Notes: generated from the sequence alone by a model not told the origin. Counted from the stretch's first letter, positions 27,788 to 36,513 are shown. The stretch is DNA of 64,000 bases from Chryseobacterium soldanellicola (GCF_900100115.1 NZ_FNKL01000003.1:62001-126000); one strand, 5' to 3'. Numbers and translations: made by a program.

Positions 27788-28681
27788 TTAAATCAAATTT
27801 TTAAATGCAGATTCGATAGTTGGATAAGAAAATTCAAAACCGTTGTTGACTAATCTTTCGGGATAAACGTTTCTGCTTTTTAATAGTAATTCTGTTTCGG
27901 TTTTTAAGAAAATTGATGCGATTTCCAACTGCCAAACCGGCGCGTTTAAACCAAACGGAACTTTCATTTCTTTTCTTAATTTCATCATAAATTCTTTGTT
28001 GGATAAAGGATTTGGCGCTGTAATATTGATTACTCCACGCATATTTTCATGATCAATTATATGCTCGATTGCTTTGCAAAAATCATCAATATGAATCCAG
28101 CTTACATTTTGATTTCCTCTTCCCTGTTTTCCGCCCAACCCTAGTTTTGTTATTAATTTTAATTTGGGAAATGCGCCTCCATTGTTGCCTAAAACAATTG
28201 AAGTCCGTAAAGCCACTTTTCGTATATTTTCATTTTTAACAGTAAAAAATTCTTTTTCCCAACTTTTACAGATATTCATTGAAAAATCATCGCCAATTAT
28301 GCCGTTTTCTTCTGTGTTTAATTGGTTTTCTGAATGAATATAAATGGTTGCAGAACTTGCATTCAGCCAGATTTTAGGCTTATTGATGCAATGATCAACT
28401 GCTTGTTGAAGAACTTTTGTGCTGTTAATTCTTGAAGAATAAATTTCCTGTTTGTTTTTTTCAGTATATCTGCAATCGACTGATTTTCCTGTAAGATTGA
28501 TGAGAACATCAGAATTTTCAAGCTGATTTTGCCATTCGCCTAAGCTTTTTGCATCCCAATGAATTTCATTTTTACGTTTTGGATTTCGGGTTAAAATATA
28601 AACTTCATTTCCTTTTTCAGTAAAATATTTTTCTAAATTTTTTCCCAGAAATCCGGTTCCGGCGGCGACAATTATTTTCAT
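27788..28681 (-). CDS. TIGR01777 family NAD-dependent epimerase/dehydratase
   Basis: The protein is a short-chain dehydrogenase/epimerase of the TIGR01777 (SulA-like) group. I start at the ATG at 28681, giving MKIIVAAGTGFLGKNLEKYF with the Rossmann GxxGFLG motif; an upstream start would add ten residues. VLINLTGKSVDCRYTEKNKQEI near residue 70 and NASSATIY near 117 are family markers. About 297 residues is normal. Its job is unclear; it follows an SRPBCC gene by about 100 bp, a frequent pairing. It sits at the end of the GbsR-linked cluster. Confidence 0.88.
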   Translation of the reverse strand: MKIIVAAGTGFLGKNLEKYFTEKGNEVYILTRNPKRKNEIHWDAKSLGEWQNQLENSDVLINLTGKSVDCRYTEKNKQEIYSSRINSTKVLQQAVDHCINKPKIWLNASSATIYIHSENQLNTEENGIIGDDFSMNICKSWEKEFFTVKNENIRKVALRTSIVLGNNGGAFPKLKLITKLGLGGKQGRGNQNVSWIHIDDFCKAIEHIIDHENMRGVINITAPNPLSNKEFMMKLRKEMKVPFGLNAPVWQLEIASIFLKTETELLLKSRNVYPERLVNNGFEFSYPTIESAFKNLI

Positions 28682-28724
28682 TTTGTTTTGGTTGATAGTT
28701 GGCTGTTGCATGTTATAGTTTTTT

Positions 28725-28756
28725 GTTGAGATGTTTCGATAGGCTCAGCATGACAG
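28725..28756. repeat. Single-arm copy of a dispersed inverted repeat
   Basis: The segment holding TTTCGATAGGCTCAGCATGA resembles one arm of the 26-bp inverted repeat at 53609-53704. Only one arm is present here, in the gap between the TIGR01777 and SRPBCC genes. Confidence 0.6.
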
Positions 28757-28783
28757 CGTGAATACTAATTGTTTTTTAATTTT

Positions 28784-29239
28784 CTACTTATTATTTTCGG
28801 CTACGGTTTTGATTAATTTATTTCGTTCTAATAAGAAATTAGTAAGATAATTTTTAAGGAAAAAATAGTTGAAAAATTTTCCGATGATTCCAAAAGGAGA
28901 TTCAAAGTCGAAAATATCGGTCATTATTGTGTTTTTGCCTTTTTGTTTAAAAATATGCTGATGTTTTAAGGATTTGAAAGTTCCTTCCAACATAATATCT
29001 GTGAAATGACCAGGTCTATTCATACTGATAATTTTCGTTGTTAATGTTTGATAGATTCCCAAATGCTTTGCTTTCCAGGTAACCGTTTCGCCTTCTTCAA
29101 TAAATCCTGAAATTCTTCCGGCAATTGCTTTTTCATTTGTTTTGGCAGTTGATTTTTGGTGTAAATCAATATCTCTTGCCAAATCGAAAACACTGTGAAT
29201 ATCGGCTTTAATGATTGTTGTTAAATGAATTGTTGACAT
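28784..29239 (-). CDS. SRPBCC family protein
   Basis: The 151-residue protein has the START-like helix-grip pattern: IHLTTIIKADIHSVFDLARDIDLHQKS at the N-terminus, GETVTWKAKHLGIYQTLTTKI in the sheet, and a C-terminal helix with YFLKNYLTNFLLERN. Such proteins bind hydrophobic ligands. It precedes the TIGR01777 gene and follows the small membrane proteins, consistent with one transcriptional group. Ligand unknown. Confidence 0.82.
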   Translation of the reverse strand: MSTIHLTTIIKADIHSVFDLARDIDLHQKSTAKTNEKAIAGRISGFIEEGETVTWKAKHLGIYQTLTTKIISMNRPGHFTDIMLEGTFKSLKHQHIFKQKGKNTIMTDIFDFESPFGIIGKFFNYFFLKNYLTNFLLERNKLIKTVAENNK

Positions 29240-29383
29240 TTTTCATTTGTTTTTATGGTTGATAGTTAATAGGATTGCATCCCATTCTTTATTAAATCGT
29301 CCCTTTGGGACTCTTTCGCATCTCTTTTACTGATTTAACCAAATAATTATTGCTAGAGCTGTTATTCTTAAAAGTTTTCATTG

Positions 29384-29776
29384 CTATTTATTTAATTTTT
29401 TACAATCGATGTGGCAGATTACAGAGTATGTGATGGCAAGAACTGGAGTTCCCAATAATCCAAAACATAAAACAGCATATCCAAAACTTTTATAATACTC
29501 ATTGTTGATATGTAATCCTGAAAGAAGAACCAGCGATAGCAGACTCAACATAAAAAACATACTGATAAAATAATAGATCTTAAACAAAACAGTTTTTGAA
29601 TATTGCTTTGAAAAAAATCTTTTATTCGAGCTAACAATATGATTTAAAGCAATTAAAAAATAGAAAACAGCAGATATACAAGATTTTAAAACCAAGATAT
29701 CAAGAATTAAAAAAATAAAAAACAGAGCAAATAATAAAGATTGGATATTACAATCTATTTTAATAAATTTTTCCAT
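29384..29776 (-). CDS. Four-helix membrane protein of unknown function
   Basis: I do not recognise this roughly 130-residue protein. The ATG at 29776 (MEKFIKIDCN) is preferred over an in-frame TTG just upstream. Four hydrophobic segments are visible: residues about 13-30, 32-45, 65-90 and 98-120, with a short basic C-terminus (HIDCKKLNK). It lies between the paired membrane proteins and the SRPBCC gene in the same direction. Confidence 0.68.
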   Translation of the reverse strand: MEKFIKIDCNIQSLLFALFFIFLILDILVLKSCISAVFYFLIALNHIVSSNKRFFSKQYSKTVLFKIYYFISMFFMLSLLSLVLLSGLHINNEYYKSFGYAVLCFGLLGTPVLAITYSVICHIDCKKLNK

Positions 29777-29854
29777 GATTATCAATTCTAAAGGTTTAAA
29801 AAATCTCCTCGAGTCCGTTTATTCTTTACTTTGAATGTGAAATACATCCAAATT

Positions 29855-30256
29855 TTAAAGATCAATGTTTTCATTTTCTATTTTTTTGTCTTTGTTCATC
29901 GCGTGTTTACGACCTTTAAGGAAAAGTAACAGATTTAAAAGCATCATTACTCCCAAATAGATAGAGAATCCTCCGATTTTTCTACTTACTGCGACGACCA
30001 ATCTTTCTACGGTTTCGATCTGGAAAAATTCAATAATACATAAGGCAAAACCAATATTTAAAAGGTAAAAACCAATTTTAAAGAGTGAATTTGTAGCCAT
30101 TGCAATGTCTTGTTTCTGATGAAAAATATCAATCATAAATGTCTTTGAATTTTTGAACAGAAATTGAGAAACCAAAACTGTAAGCGTGATTACAATTGGT
30201 AAATAGATCATATACGCTGAAAAATTGTACGTTTGGGTAAGGATAGTTGCAGTCAT
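29855..30256 (-). CDS. Small membrane protein, tandem paralogue B
   Basis: The 133-residue protein has about four membrane segments and a charged tail (KGRKHAMNKDKKIENENIDL). Its middle region, NSLFKIGFYLLNIGFALCII followed by VERLVVAVSRKIGGFSIYLG and a LNLLLF...RK end, aligns with the neighbouring 30264-30608 protein. The ATG is 7 bp after that gene's stop, so the two are cotranscribed. Function unknown; the pair suggests a heteromeric membrane complex. Confidence 0.7.
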   Translation of the reverse strand: MTATILTQTYNFSAYMIYLPIVITLTVLVSQFLFKNSKTFMIDIFHQKQDIAMATNSLFKIGFYLLNIGFALCIIEFFQIETVERLVVAVSRKIGGFSIYLGVMMLLNLLLFLKGRKHAMNKDKKIENENIDL

Positions 30257-30263
30257 GATAATT

Positions 30264-30608
30264 TTATTTTATAGTTAAATTTTTTCTTAAAAAGTAAAGC
30301 GTGAAAATGTTGATATAATGTAATACACAAAGGATCAGCGCTATATTTCCGACACGGATAGCCGTTACGGTTAATAGTTCTTCCATACTGTTTACTTTGT
30401 CCCAGGAAGTCAGACTAATCGCGATATAACCTAGATTTAAGAGATAATAACATCCTAAAAGAATCCGGTTAATCGTCAAACATAAGTCTGTATCATGAAT
30501 AATATATTCCAGATAAAACTTTCCGGCGTTGTAGCATCTTCTGCCTACATCAATCGTGATGTACGAACTGATCGAAAGAAAAAGCAGGTATGATATTATA
30601 TTGAACAT
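30264..30608 (-). CDS. Small membrane protein, tandem paralogue A
   Basis: The 114-residue protein has four hydrophobic segments. The core NRILLGCYYLLNLGYIAISL, the later MEELLTVTAIRVGNIALIL and an HYINIFTLYFLRK end align with the next gene's product in the same order, so these are diverged duplicates. A palindromic operator identical in 21 of 24 positions to one over the GbsR promoter lies 14 bp upstream of the ATG. This gene heads the membrane cluster. Confidence 0.7.
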   Translation of the reverse strand: MFNIISYLLFLSISSYITIDVGRRCYNAGKFYLEYIIHDTDLCLTINRILLGCYYLLNLGYIAISLTSWDKVNSMEELLTVTAIRVGNIALILCVLHYINIFTLYFLRKNLTIK

Positions 30609-30621
30609 TTTATATATATTA

Positions 30622-30645
30622 TACTTTCAATAATTTTTGAAACTT
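30622..30645. promoter_or_regulatory. GbsR-type operator, copy 2
   Basis: The site reads TACTTTCA-N8-TGAAACTT and matches the operator at 31231-31254 in 21 of 24 positions. It lies 14 bp upstream of the first membrane-protein ATG. Both copies share the palindromic core ACTTTCA...TGAAA, which supports binding of one regulator dimer. A TATAAT-like stretch lies between this site and the start codon. Confidence 0.65.
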
Positions 30646-30658
30646 CATTTGAAATAAA

Positions 30659-30678
30659 AAAGGATTTTGAAGTCCTTT
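30659..30678 (-). terminator. Short hairpin terminator after the GbsR-like gene
   Basis: AAAGGA / TCCTTT forms a 6-bp stem with an 8-nt loop, with A residues on the left that become a T tract on the minus strand. It begins directly after the regulator's stop codon. Confidence 0.55.
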
Positions 30679-31182
30679 CTATTTCAACAAGTTGGTGATT
30701 TTTCCCACCAGCCAGTGATCATCGCTTTTGATCGCAAGATCCATGATATTGTTGATTTTTCCTGTTACGGAGCTGAAATCATCCATTAATTTAATAAATT
30801 CTTTTGCGCCTTCAGAATCTTTGTCTTCAATATTTTTAAGCTCATCAAGAAAGGCAATTACAGGTTCGATCTCTCTTTTTCTGCGTTCTTTTGTAATCTG
30901 TTTAAATAAATACCAGACATCTTTTTCAGCTGAAAAATATTCTTTCCTTTCCCCTTTTACGAATTCTTTTTTCACAATTCCCCAATCCATCAAAGCGCGA
31001 AGATTCATATTGGCATTTCCCCTTGAAATTTCAAGCTGTTCCATTACTTCGTCGGTAGAAAGTGCTTTACCGCTTGCCAAAAGCAACGCGTGAACCTGCG
31101 CCATCGTACGGTTGATTCCCCAATTGGTAGCGAATGTTCCCCAAGTCTGAATGTATTTTTCTTTAGCTTCTGAAAGTTGCAT
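30679..31182 (-). CDS. GbsR/MarR-family transcriptional regulator
   Basis: I start at the ATG at 31182 (MQLSEAKEKYIQTWG), 28 bp after a good -7 element; a longer in-frame reading would begin upstream of the promoter. The 167-residue protein has a winged helix with AQVHALLLASGKALSTDEVMEQLEISRGNANMNLRALMDWGIVKK near residues 25-70 and a C-terminal helical dimer domain. GbsR relatives sense osmolytes or membrane-linked signals. Its operator overlaps its own -33 element, so it probably represses itself. Confidence 0.88.
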   Translation of the reverse strand: MQLSEAKEKYIQTWGTFATNWGINRTMAQVHALLLASGKALSTDEVMEQLEISRGNANMNLRALMDWGIVKKEFVKGERKEYFSAEKDVWYLFKQITKERRKREIEPVIAFLDELKNIEDKDSEGAKEFIKLMDDFSSVTGKINNIMDLAIKSDDHWLVGKITNLLK

Positions 31183-31209
31183 TTTTGTTTTACTTTTTAA
31201 TTTCTTATA

Positions 31210-31254
31210 CAAATGTAATAATAATTTTTGAACTTTCAATAATTTCTGAAAGTT
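31210..31254 (-). promoter_or_regulatory. GbsR promoter with overlapping operator, copy 1
   Basis: On the minus strand, TTG (31239-31237) and TACATTTG (31217-31210) are separated by 19 bp, a good Bacteroidota promoter. The palindrome AACTTTCA-N8-TGAAAGTT at 31231-31254 has perfect 8-bp arms and covers the -33 element. The arrangement predicts autorepression. The same operator recurs at 30622-30645. Confidence 0.75.
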
Positions 31255-31265
31255 TATTTTAAAAT

Positions 31266-31296
31266 AAAAACAGACATCCTTTTGAATGCCTGTCTT
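31266..31296 (-). terminator. Terminator of the vWA lipoprotein gene
   Basis: On the minus strand AGACAGGCAT / ATGTCTGTTT pairs with two G-U pairs around an 8-nt loop and runs into T residues. It begins 5 bp after the stop at 31301. Confidence 0.7.
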
Positions 31297-31300
31297 TAAG

Positions 31301-33274
31301 TTATTTTTTAATTGATTTATATTTTTCTATGAGATCAACAAATTCTGCACGATAACCGTTTTCATCTTTACCTTTGTTTTGTTTCGCCAGATTTTGAATT
31401 TCATTAAGACTTTTCTTTTTAATCAACTTTGAATCCCTTAAAACTAATCCAAACCAGGCCACAGAAGAGGCAAATTTAAAGTCTGAACTCGTTTGGGCAG
31501 TTGCAGCATTTGAATTCTTAACAATTTTATTAATTTCAATACTCTTATCTCCTGCAGGCTTTTTATATCTGAATTTAATTGTTGCTAATTCTTCACCATA
31601 TTGATGAGAATTTGAGGTCGAGGTATATTTAAGCTTACTTTTTTTGGGCAAAAATTCAGAGTTTACATTTGCCGGGATGATTTCATATAAAGCAGTTACT
31701 GTGTGACCGCTTCCCAATTCTCCTGCATCGATTTTATCATTTACAAAATCTTCATTTCTTAATTTCCTGTTTTCGTAACCGATCAGTCTGTACGATTTTA
31801 CATATTTAGGATTAAACTCAATCTGTATCTTTACATCTTTAGCAATGGTATAAATATTTCCTGCAAATTCTTTCCCAAGAAATTTATTGGCTTCCTGCAG
31901 ATTGTCGATATAAGCATAATTTCCGTTTCCTTTATCTGCTAAAGTCTCCATTTTATTATCTTTATAATTGCCCATTCCGTAACCCAGACAGGTAAGAAAA
32001 ATGCCGGATTTTCTTTTATTTACAATTAATGCTTCCAGGTCTGCTTCTGACGAATCTCCTACATTAAAATCACCATCTGTAGCCAAAACTACACGATTAT
32101 TTCCTCCTTTTATAAAATTCTTTTGTGCGAGTTTATATGCCAATTCTATTCCCGCTCCTCCGGCTGTACTTCCGCCTGCCTGCAAATTATCCAACGCTTT
32201 AATGATCTTTTGTTTTTCTTTAGCTGAAGTTGGCGCCAAAACCATTCCTGCACTTCCTGCATACACTACAATTCCAACTTTATCTTGCGGTCTCAGTTGA
32301 TTTAACAAAATCTTAAAAGAAGATATAAGTAAAGGAAGCTTGTTTTCTCTATCCATCGAACCTGAAACATCAATCAAAAATATAATATTGGATGTCGGCA
32401 GATTTTTCATGGGAATATTTTTTCCTTTTATTCCTATCTTTAAGAGCTTGTGCCCCGGATTCCATGGAGCAGAATTTATTTCCGTATTGATAGAAAACGG
32501 ATTATTATCTTTCGGCTGAGGATAATTATAACTAAAATAATTAATCATTTCTTCTACTCTCACAGCATTTTTATCAACTCTTCCATAGTTGATCATTCTT
32601 CGAACATTAGAATAAGAAGCATTGTCTACATCAATAGAAAAAGTAGATAAAGGCTGACTTTTCGTAAGCTCAAACTGATTTTCAACTAAAGAATTATATT
32701 CTTCATTGTTGTAATCTTCATCATTTTTTAAAACGCTTTTACTGGTGTCATTAATAACATAATCATTAATTCTCCCAACTGAATAGGAACTTTCGACTTC
32801 CATTGCCGTCACCGTTTTCGGTTTCGGACAACCGTTATAATCAGGCATTCCCGGAACTGTAGGACACGCATCGTCTTTATCTAAAATACCGTCTCCGTCT
32901 GTCTCGGGCCATGGGCAGCCGTTGTTTTCAGCGGGTCCTGCAACTGTCTGGCAAGCGTCGTCTTTATCAATTACTCCGTCTCCATCGGCATCGGGCCAAG
33001 GGCAACCATTATTTTCTTTTGGTCCTGTCACATCTTTGCAGGAATCATCCTTGTCAGGAATGCCGTCGCTATCCATATCAGGCCATGGACAGCCTTTATT
33101 TTCGAGCGGTCCTGCAATCTCAGGACATTTATCCCGTCTGTTTTTTATTCCATCCTGATCTTTGTCTTTTTCAATACTTAAAGGTTTTGATCCTTTTACA
33201 GATTCAGAAACATTTTTAGTCTTACAGCCTGCCAATAAAGTCAAAGCCAATATCGATACACCTATTTTTTTCAT
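31301..33274 (-). CDS. vWA-domain lipoprotein with thrombospondin type-3 repeats
   Basis: The 657-residue protein starts with a lipoprotein signal (lipobox LLAGC near residue 15 of MKKIG...; an ATG two codons upstream is also possible). Residues 40-155 hold four calcium-binding thrombospondin type-3 repeats of the form DxDxDGIxDxxDxCP. Then come a YfbK-type N-domain, a vWA domain with the metal site DVSGS near residue 305, and a DUF3520-like C-terminus. Proteins of this kind sit in the outer membrane or periplasm and may bind other proteins via calcium and magnesium sites. It lies beside a sigma/anti-sigma pair. Confidence 0.9.
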   Translation of the reverse strand: MKKIGVSILALTLLAGCKTKNVSESVKGSKPLSIEKDKDQDGIKNRRDKCPEIAGPLENKGCPWPDMDSDGIPDKDDSCKDVTGPKENNGCPWPDADGDGVIDKDDACQTVAGPAENNGCPWPETDGDGILDKDDACPTVPGMPDYNGCPKPKTVTAMEVESSYSVGRINDYVINDTSKSVLKNDEDYNNEEYNSLVENQFELTKSQPLSTFSIDVDNASYSNVRRMINYGRVDKNAVRVEEMINYFSYNYPQPKDNNPFSINTEINSAPWNPGHKLLKIGIKGKNIPMKNLPTSNIIFLIDVSGSMDRENKLPLLISSFKILLNQLRPQDKVGIVVYAGSAGMVLAPTSAKEKQKIIKALDNLQAGGSTAGGAGIELAYKLAQKNFIKGGNNRVVLATDGDFNVGDSSEADLEALIVNKRKSGIFLTCLGYGMGNYKDNKMETLADKGNGNYAYIDNLQEANKFLGKEFAGNIYTIAKDVKIQIEFNPKYVKSYRLIGYENRKLRNEDFVNDKIDAGELGSGHTVTALYEIIPANVNSEFLPKKSKLKYTSTSNSHQYGEELATIKFRYKKPAGDKSIEINKIVKNSNAATAQTSSDFKFASSVAWFGLVLRDSKLIKKKSLNEIQNLAKQNKGKDENGYRAEFVDLIEKYKSIKK

Positions 33275-33524
33275 TATCATTTTTTCGTTGTTAAATTTTA
33301 CTTTATACTTACACTTATATTATAGATGCAGAAAAATGAAAAGGTGTCTGATAATTTTGTGATTAATTTCAATTTTAGCTTTAATTTATTTATTTCCAGT
33401 ATTTTAATTTATCACATCTTTTTTAAAATGAAAAAAAGATTCTTTTCTGAAAAAAATATTTCCTTCAAATGATTAGATTAAAAAAATAAATCTTGATTTT
33501 TACAATAAAAATCTATGACTTAGA

Positions 33525-34619
33525 TTACTTTTCTGATGATCCTATTTTTTTGAGTTCATCGATTTTTTTCTTTTCGGATTTCGAAATATCTTTGGTTTCT
33601 ACGACGATAACACCGTTTGCAGCTTTACTTCCATAAATTGCAATTATGTTGGCGCCTTTTAAAACGGTAATGGCTACAATTTTATTCGGATCTAAGTTTT
33701 TAAAACTTTTTGCATCGCTAATTGCTCCATTAATCAGATACAAAGCTTCGGAATCCTTTACAGAACTGTTCCCTCTGATCATAATACTCCCAGAGCCCAG
33801 ATTCCCGGAAACATAATTATTTGAAAAACCTGCCGCCGAACCCTGAATAGAATTCGCCATAGATTTGTTTGAAATTTTTTCACCCAAAATGTTTTTATCC
33901 TTAAAACTTTTTGCTTTTACAAGGGTTTTGCTGTATCCTAAAATTGCGATTGGATCTTTTTTGTCAAAAGAGTCAAGCCTAATTGACTGTGCGGTATCTT
34001 CCACAGAATTTACATTTGTCGGGTATCCGTCATTGGATGAAACCCTATATGAGGAATTCAAAACAGAATTTTTGTCCCTTTTAATCCCCATCGCAATCAC
34101 TTCTTCAATATTTTTTTCTTTAAAAGAATCTTTCTTTTCTACAATAACCGGCTCCATATATTTTTCAGCTTTTGCTTCATAAACGGGACTTGCGGCAATT
34201 GTAGGAACAGGCATAGCTGCTGGAGTACCATTAAAAGCAATTACTTTTGGTGCCGTAACTTTAATTTCTTTCTGAATATTTTCCTTTACCTTTTCATCAA
34301 TTTTTTTGATATTTTCAGGTACAGAAACCGGAGTTATTTCAGAAGAGACGCTATTCTTTGTCATTACAGCATTTGTCTGTTGCGAAGCGGTAATTTTTTC
34401 TTCTTTCGTAAAATAAAGAGCTCCAAAACCGATAATTAAACTCGCAGCAATGCCATAAGGAATCCACATTGGAATGATTCGCTTTTTAGCAGCTTTCTTG
34501 TCTAATTTTTCTTCGATTTTATCCCAGACCTTTTCGAAAGAAGGAAAAGTCTCAGGCTCATCCAAAGCCTTAGCAGATGCCTCGTTAAATTGTTTATCTA
34601 TATCGTGATTATTTTCCAT
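33525..34619 (-). CDS. Anti-sigma-like membrane protein with SusC-type TonB plug
   Basis: The first 48 residues are cytosolic and acidic/basic (FPSFEKVWDKIEEKLDKKAAKK), like an anti-sigma domain. One membrane segment follows at about 51-70. The C-terminal 100 residues resemble the plug of SusC-type receptors: IMIRGNSSVKDSEALYLING near 276 and AIYGSKAANGVIVVETKD near 327. At 364 residues there is no barrel. It follows the sigma factor by 10 bp, so the two form an operon. By inference it holds the sigma factor and senses a signal through the periplasmic plug. Confidence 0.78.
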   Translation of the reverse strand: MENNHDIDKQFNEASAKALDEPETFPSFEKVWDKIEEKLDKKAAKKRIIPMWIPYGIAASLIIGFGALYFTKEEKITASQQTNAVMTKNSVSSEITPVSVPENIKKIDEKVKENIQKEIKVTAPKVIAFNGTPAAMPVPTIAASPVYEAKAEKYMEPVIVEKKDSFKEKNIEEVIAMGIKRDKNSVLNSSYRVSSNDGYPTNVNSVEDTAQSIRLDSFDKKDPIAILGYSKTLVKAKSFKDKNILGEKISNKSMANSIQGSAAGFSNNYVSGNLGSGSIMIRGNSSVKDSEALYLINGAISDAKSFKNLDPNKIVAITVLKGANIIAIYGSKAANGVIVVETKDISKSEKKKIDELKKIGSSEK

Positions 34620-34629
34620 TGCTGTAAGT

Positions 34630-35145
34630 TTAAATGTGTTGACTGATCAGAAGTTCCTGCAGTTTTTTTCTGGCAAAATTGAGCTGTGATTTCGACGTTC
34701 CTTCGCTTATAGAAAGCATCGTAGCGATCTCTTTGTGCGGATATCCTTCAATGGCAAAAAGATTAAAAATCGCCCGGCAGCCTTCGGGAAGGAATCTCAG
34801 CAATCCCAAAATATCTTTTTCAAACGAAATATTTTCAACCGTTTCAGAAGAAACCATATGATTTTCTTCCAGAGAAATATGCAGCATTTTCTGGCTTCTT
34901 AATTTTTGAAGGCACTCGTTTACTGCGATCTTTTTGGCCCAATTTTCAAAAATATCGGGATTTTGCAGCTGACTGATCTTCGTGAATATTTTATAAAAAG
35001 TATCCGCTAAAACTTCTTCAATATCTTCGTCATTTTTCAGATAGCGTTTGCAGACTGAATATATTTTACCAGCCATTTTTTCGTAAACTTTCCGTTGTGC
35101 ATTGCGGTCGTTCCGTTGACATTCTAACAGTAGCTCTCTTTCCAT
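34630..35145 (-). CDS. ECF-type RNA polymerase sigma factor
   Basis: The 171-residue protein has sigma-70 region 2 (YSVCKRYLKNDEDIEEVLADTFYKIF near residues 30-55) and region 4 with the helix-turn-helix GYPHKEIATMLSISEGTSKSQLNFARKKL near 133-161. No region 3 is present, which is typical of extracytoplasmic function sigma factors. It is the first gene of an operon with the plug-containing anti-sigma-like protein, and likely responds to an envelope signal. Confidence 0.93.
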   Translation of the reverse strand: MERELLLECQRNDRNAQRKVYEKMAGKIYSVCKRYLKNDEDIEEVLADTFYKIFTKISQLQNPDIFENWAKKIAVNECLQKLRSQKMLHISLEENHMVSSETVENISFEKDILGLLRFLPEGCRAIFNLFAIEGYPHKEIATMLSISEGTSKSQLNFARKKLQELLISQHI

Positions 35146-35310
35146 AATCAGGCTTTATACTAATATAGATGCATGAATTTTATAAAAGGTTGGAAACATT
35201 CTAAACTTTTTTTAAAAATAGTGAAAATACTTTCATTTTAAATTTAACTTTTCTTGCTGTAACATATCTTTAATAGCAACGACTATTCATATAAATAATC
35301 TTTTTTAGTA

Positions 35311-36513
35311 ATGAAAAACAGAAAAATTGCCTCATTACTTTTTGTTTTGTCTGCAGGAAGTATGGTGTTTGCTCAGGATGACTTAATCAACAAGTTAAAA
35401 AACAATCAATCTCAAAATGCTAATTTCAAGTTTACCACATTAAAAGATGTCGGGGCAACTTCAGTAAAAAATCAGGGTTCATCAGGAACTTGCTGGAGCT
35501 ATTCAGGAAACTCTTTCCTTGAATCTGAAATGCAGAGAATGGGTAAAAAGCCCGTTGATTTAGCAGAAATCTTTACCGCAAGAAATTCTTATCACGATAA
35601 AGCAAAATTATATGTTTTAAATAACGGAGCAATCAGTTGGGGTGATGGTGGTGAATTACACGATGTTGTGAATATGTACAAAAAGTACGGAGCAGTTCCT
35701 CAGGAAGCTTACACAGGATTAAAAGAAGGGCAGAAACTGAATAATTTCAAGGAAATGCAGGAAAAAATAAAGCCCGTTTTAGACAGCCTTGTTCAGGCCG
35801 CTACAAAAGGGAAACTCAGCGACAACTGGATGTCTTCTGTAGATGCTATTCTAGATGAATATTTAGGAAAAGTTCCTGCCAACTTTACTTATGCAGGAAA
35901 AAATTACACTCCTAAAACCTTTGCAAAAGAAGTGGTAGGCATTAATCCGGAAGATTATGTTGAATTGTCTTCATATAAAGATTATCCTTATTATCAGAAA
36001 TTTGTTGTTCCGATTCCTGATAACTGGAGCCATGATTCTGACTGGAATATTCCGATGAATGAAATGACTGCAATCATCGATAACGCTGTAAACAAAGGAT
36101 ATTCTGTAGGTTGGGCAACAGACGTTTCTGAACCTTATTTTTCATATAAAAATGGGGTGGCTTATGTTCCTGACGTAGATTTAGATCAAATTACACCCGA
36201 AAATAAAGGAACTCTTTTTACAGAGCCAAAAAAAGATAAAACGATCACAGAAGATATGCGTCAGCAAGCGCTTAACAGCCTTTCTACAACCGATGATCAC
36301 GGAATGCACATCGTAGGATTGGCAAAAGACCAGTCCGGGAAAGAATATTATATGGTTAAAAATTCATGGGGTGTAACGAATGATTTTGAAGGGTATATTT
36401 ACGTAACAAGACCTTATGTTGAGTATAAATCAACGGCGATTTTGGTGCACAAAAATGCTATTCCGAAAAATATTCTGAAGCAGCTAAAGCCTAATGAAAA
36501 TATTGGTTTGTAA
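35311..36513 (+). CDS. Papain-family C1 peptidase (bleomycin hydrolase/PepC-like)
   Basis: The 400-residue protein has a signal peptide (MKNRKIASLLFVLSAGSMVFAQ) and a cysteine peptidase domain: Cys in NQGSSGTCWSYSG near residue 61, His in DDHGMHIVG near 332 and Asn in MVKNSWGV near 351. The order and spacing match bleomycin hydrolase/aminopeptidase C enzymes, which are usually cytosolic; here it is exported. It probably degrades peptides in the periplasm. A good terminator follows. Confidence 0.92.
   Translation: MKNRKIASLLFVLSAGSMVFAQDDLINKLKNNQSQNANFKFTTLKDVGATSVKNQGSSGTCWSYSGNSFLESEMQRMGKKPVDLAEIFTARNSYHDKAKLYVLNNGAISWGDGGELHDVVNMYKKYGAVPQEAYTGLKEGQKLNNFKEMQEKIKPVLDSLVQAATKGKLSDNWMSSVDAILDEYLGKVPANFTYAGKNYTPKTFAKEVVGINPEDYVELSSYKDYPYYQKFVVPIPDNWSHDSDWNIPMNEMTAIIDNAVNKGYSVGWATDVSEPYFSYKNGVAYVPDVDLDQITPENKGTLFTEPKKDKTITEDMRQQALNSLSTTDDHGMHIVGLAKDQSGKEYYMVKNSWGVTNDFEGYIYVTRPYVEYKSTAILVHKNAIPKNILKQLKPNENIGL

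Noticed and set aside
27788..28681. SulA cell-division inhibitor
   Set aside because: TIGR01777 proteins were once annotated this way, but the sequence is an NAD-dependent epimerase-like fold without relation to E. coli SulA.
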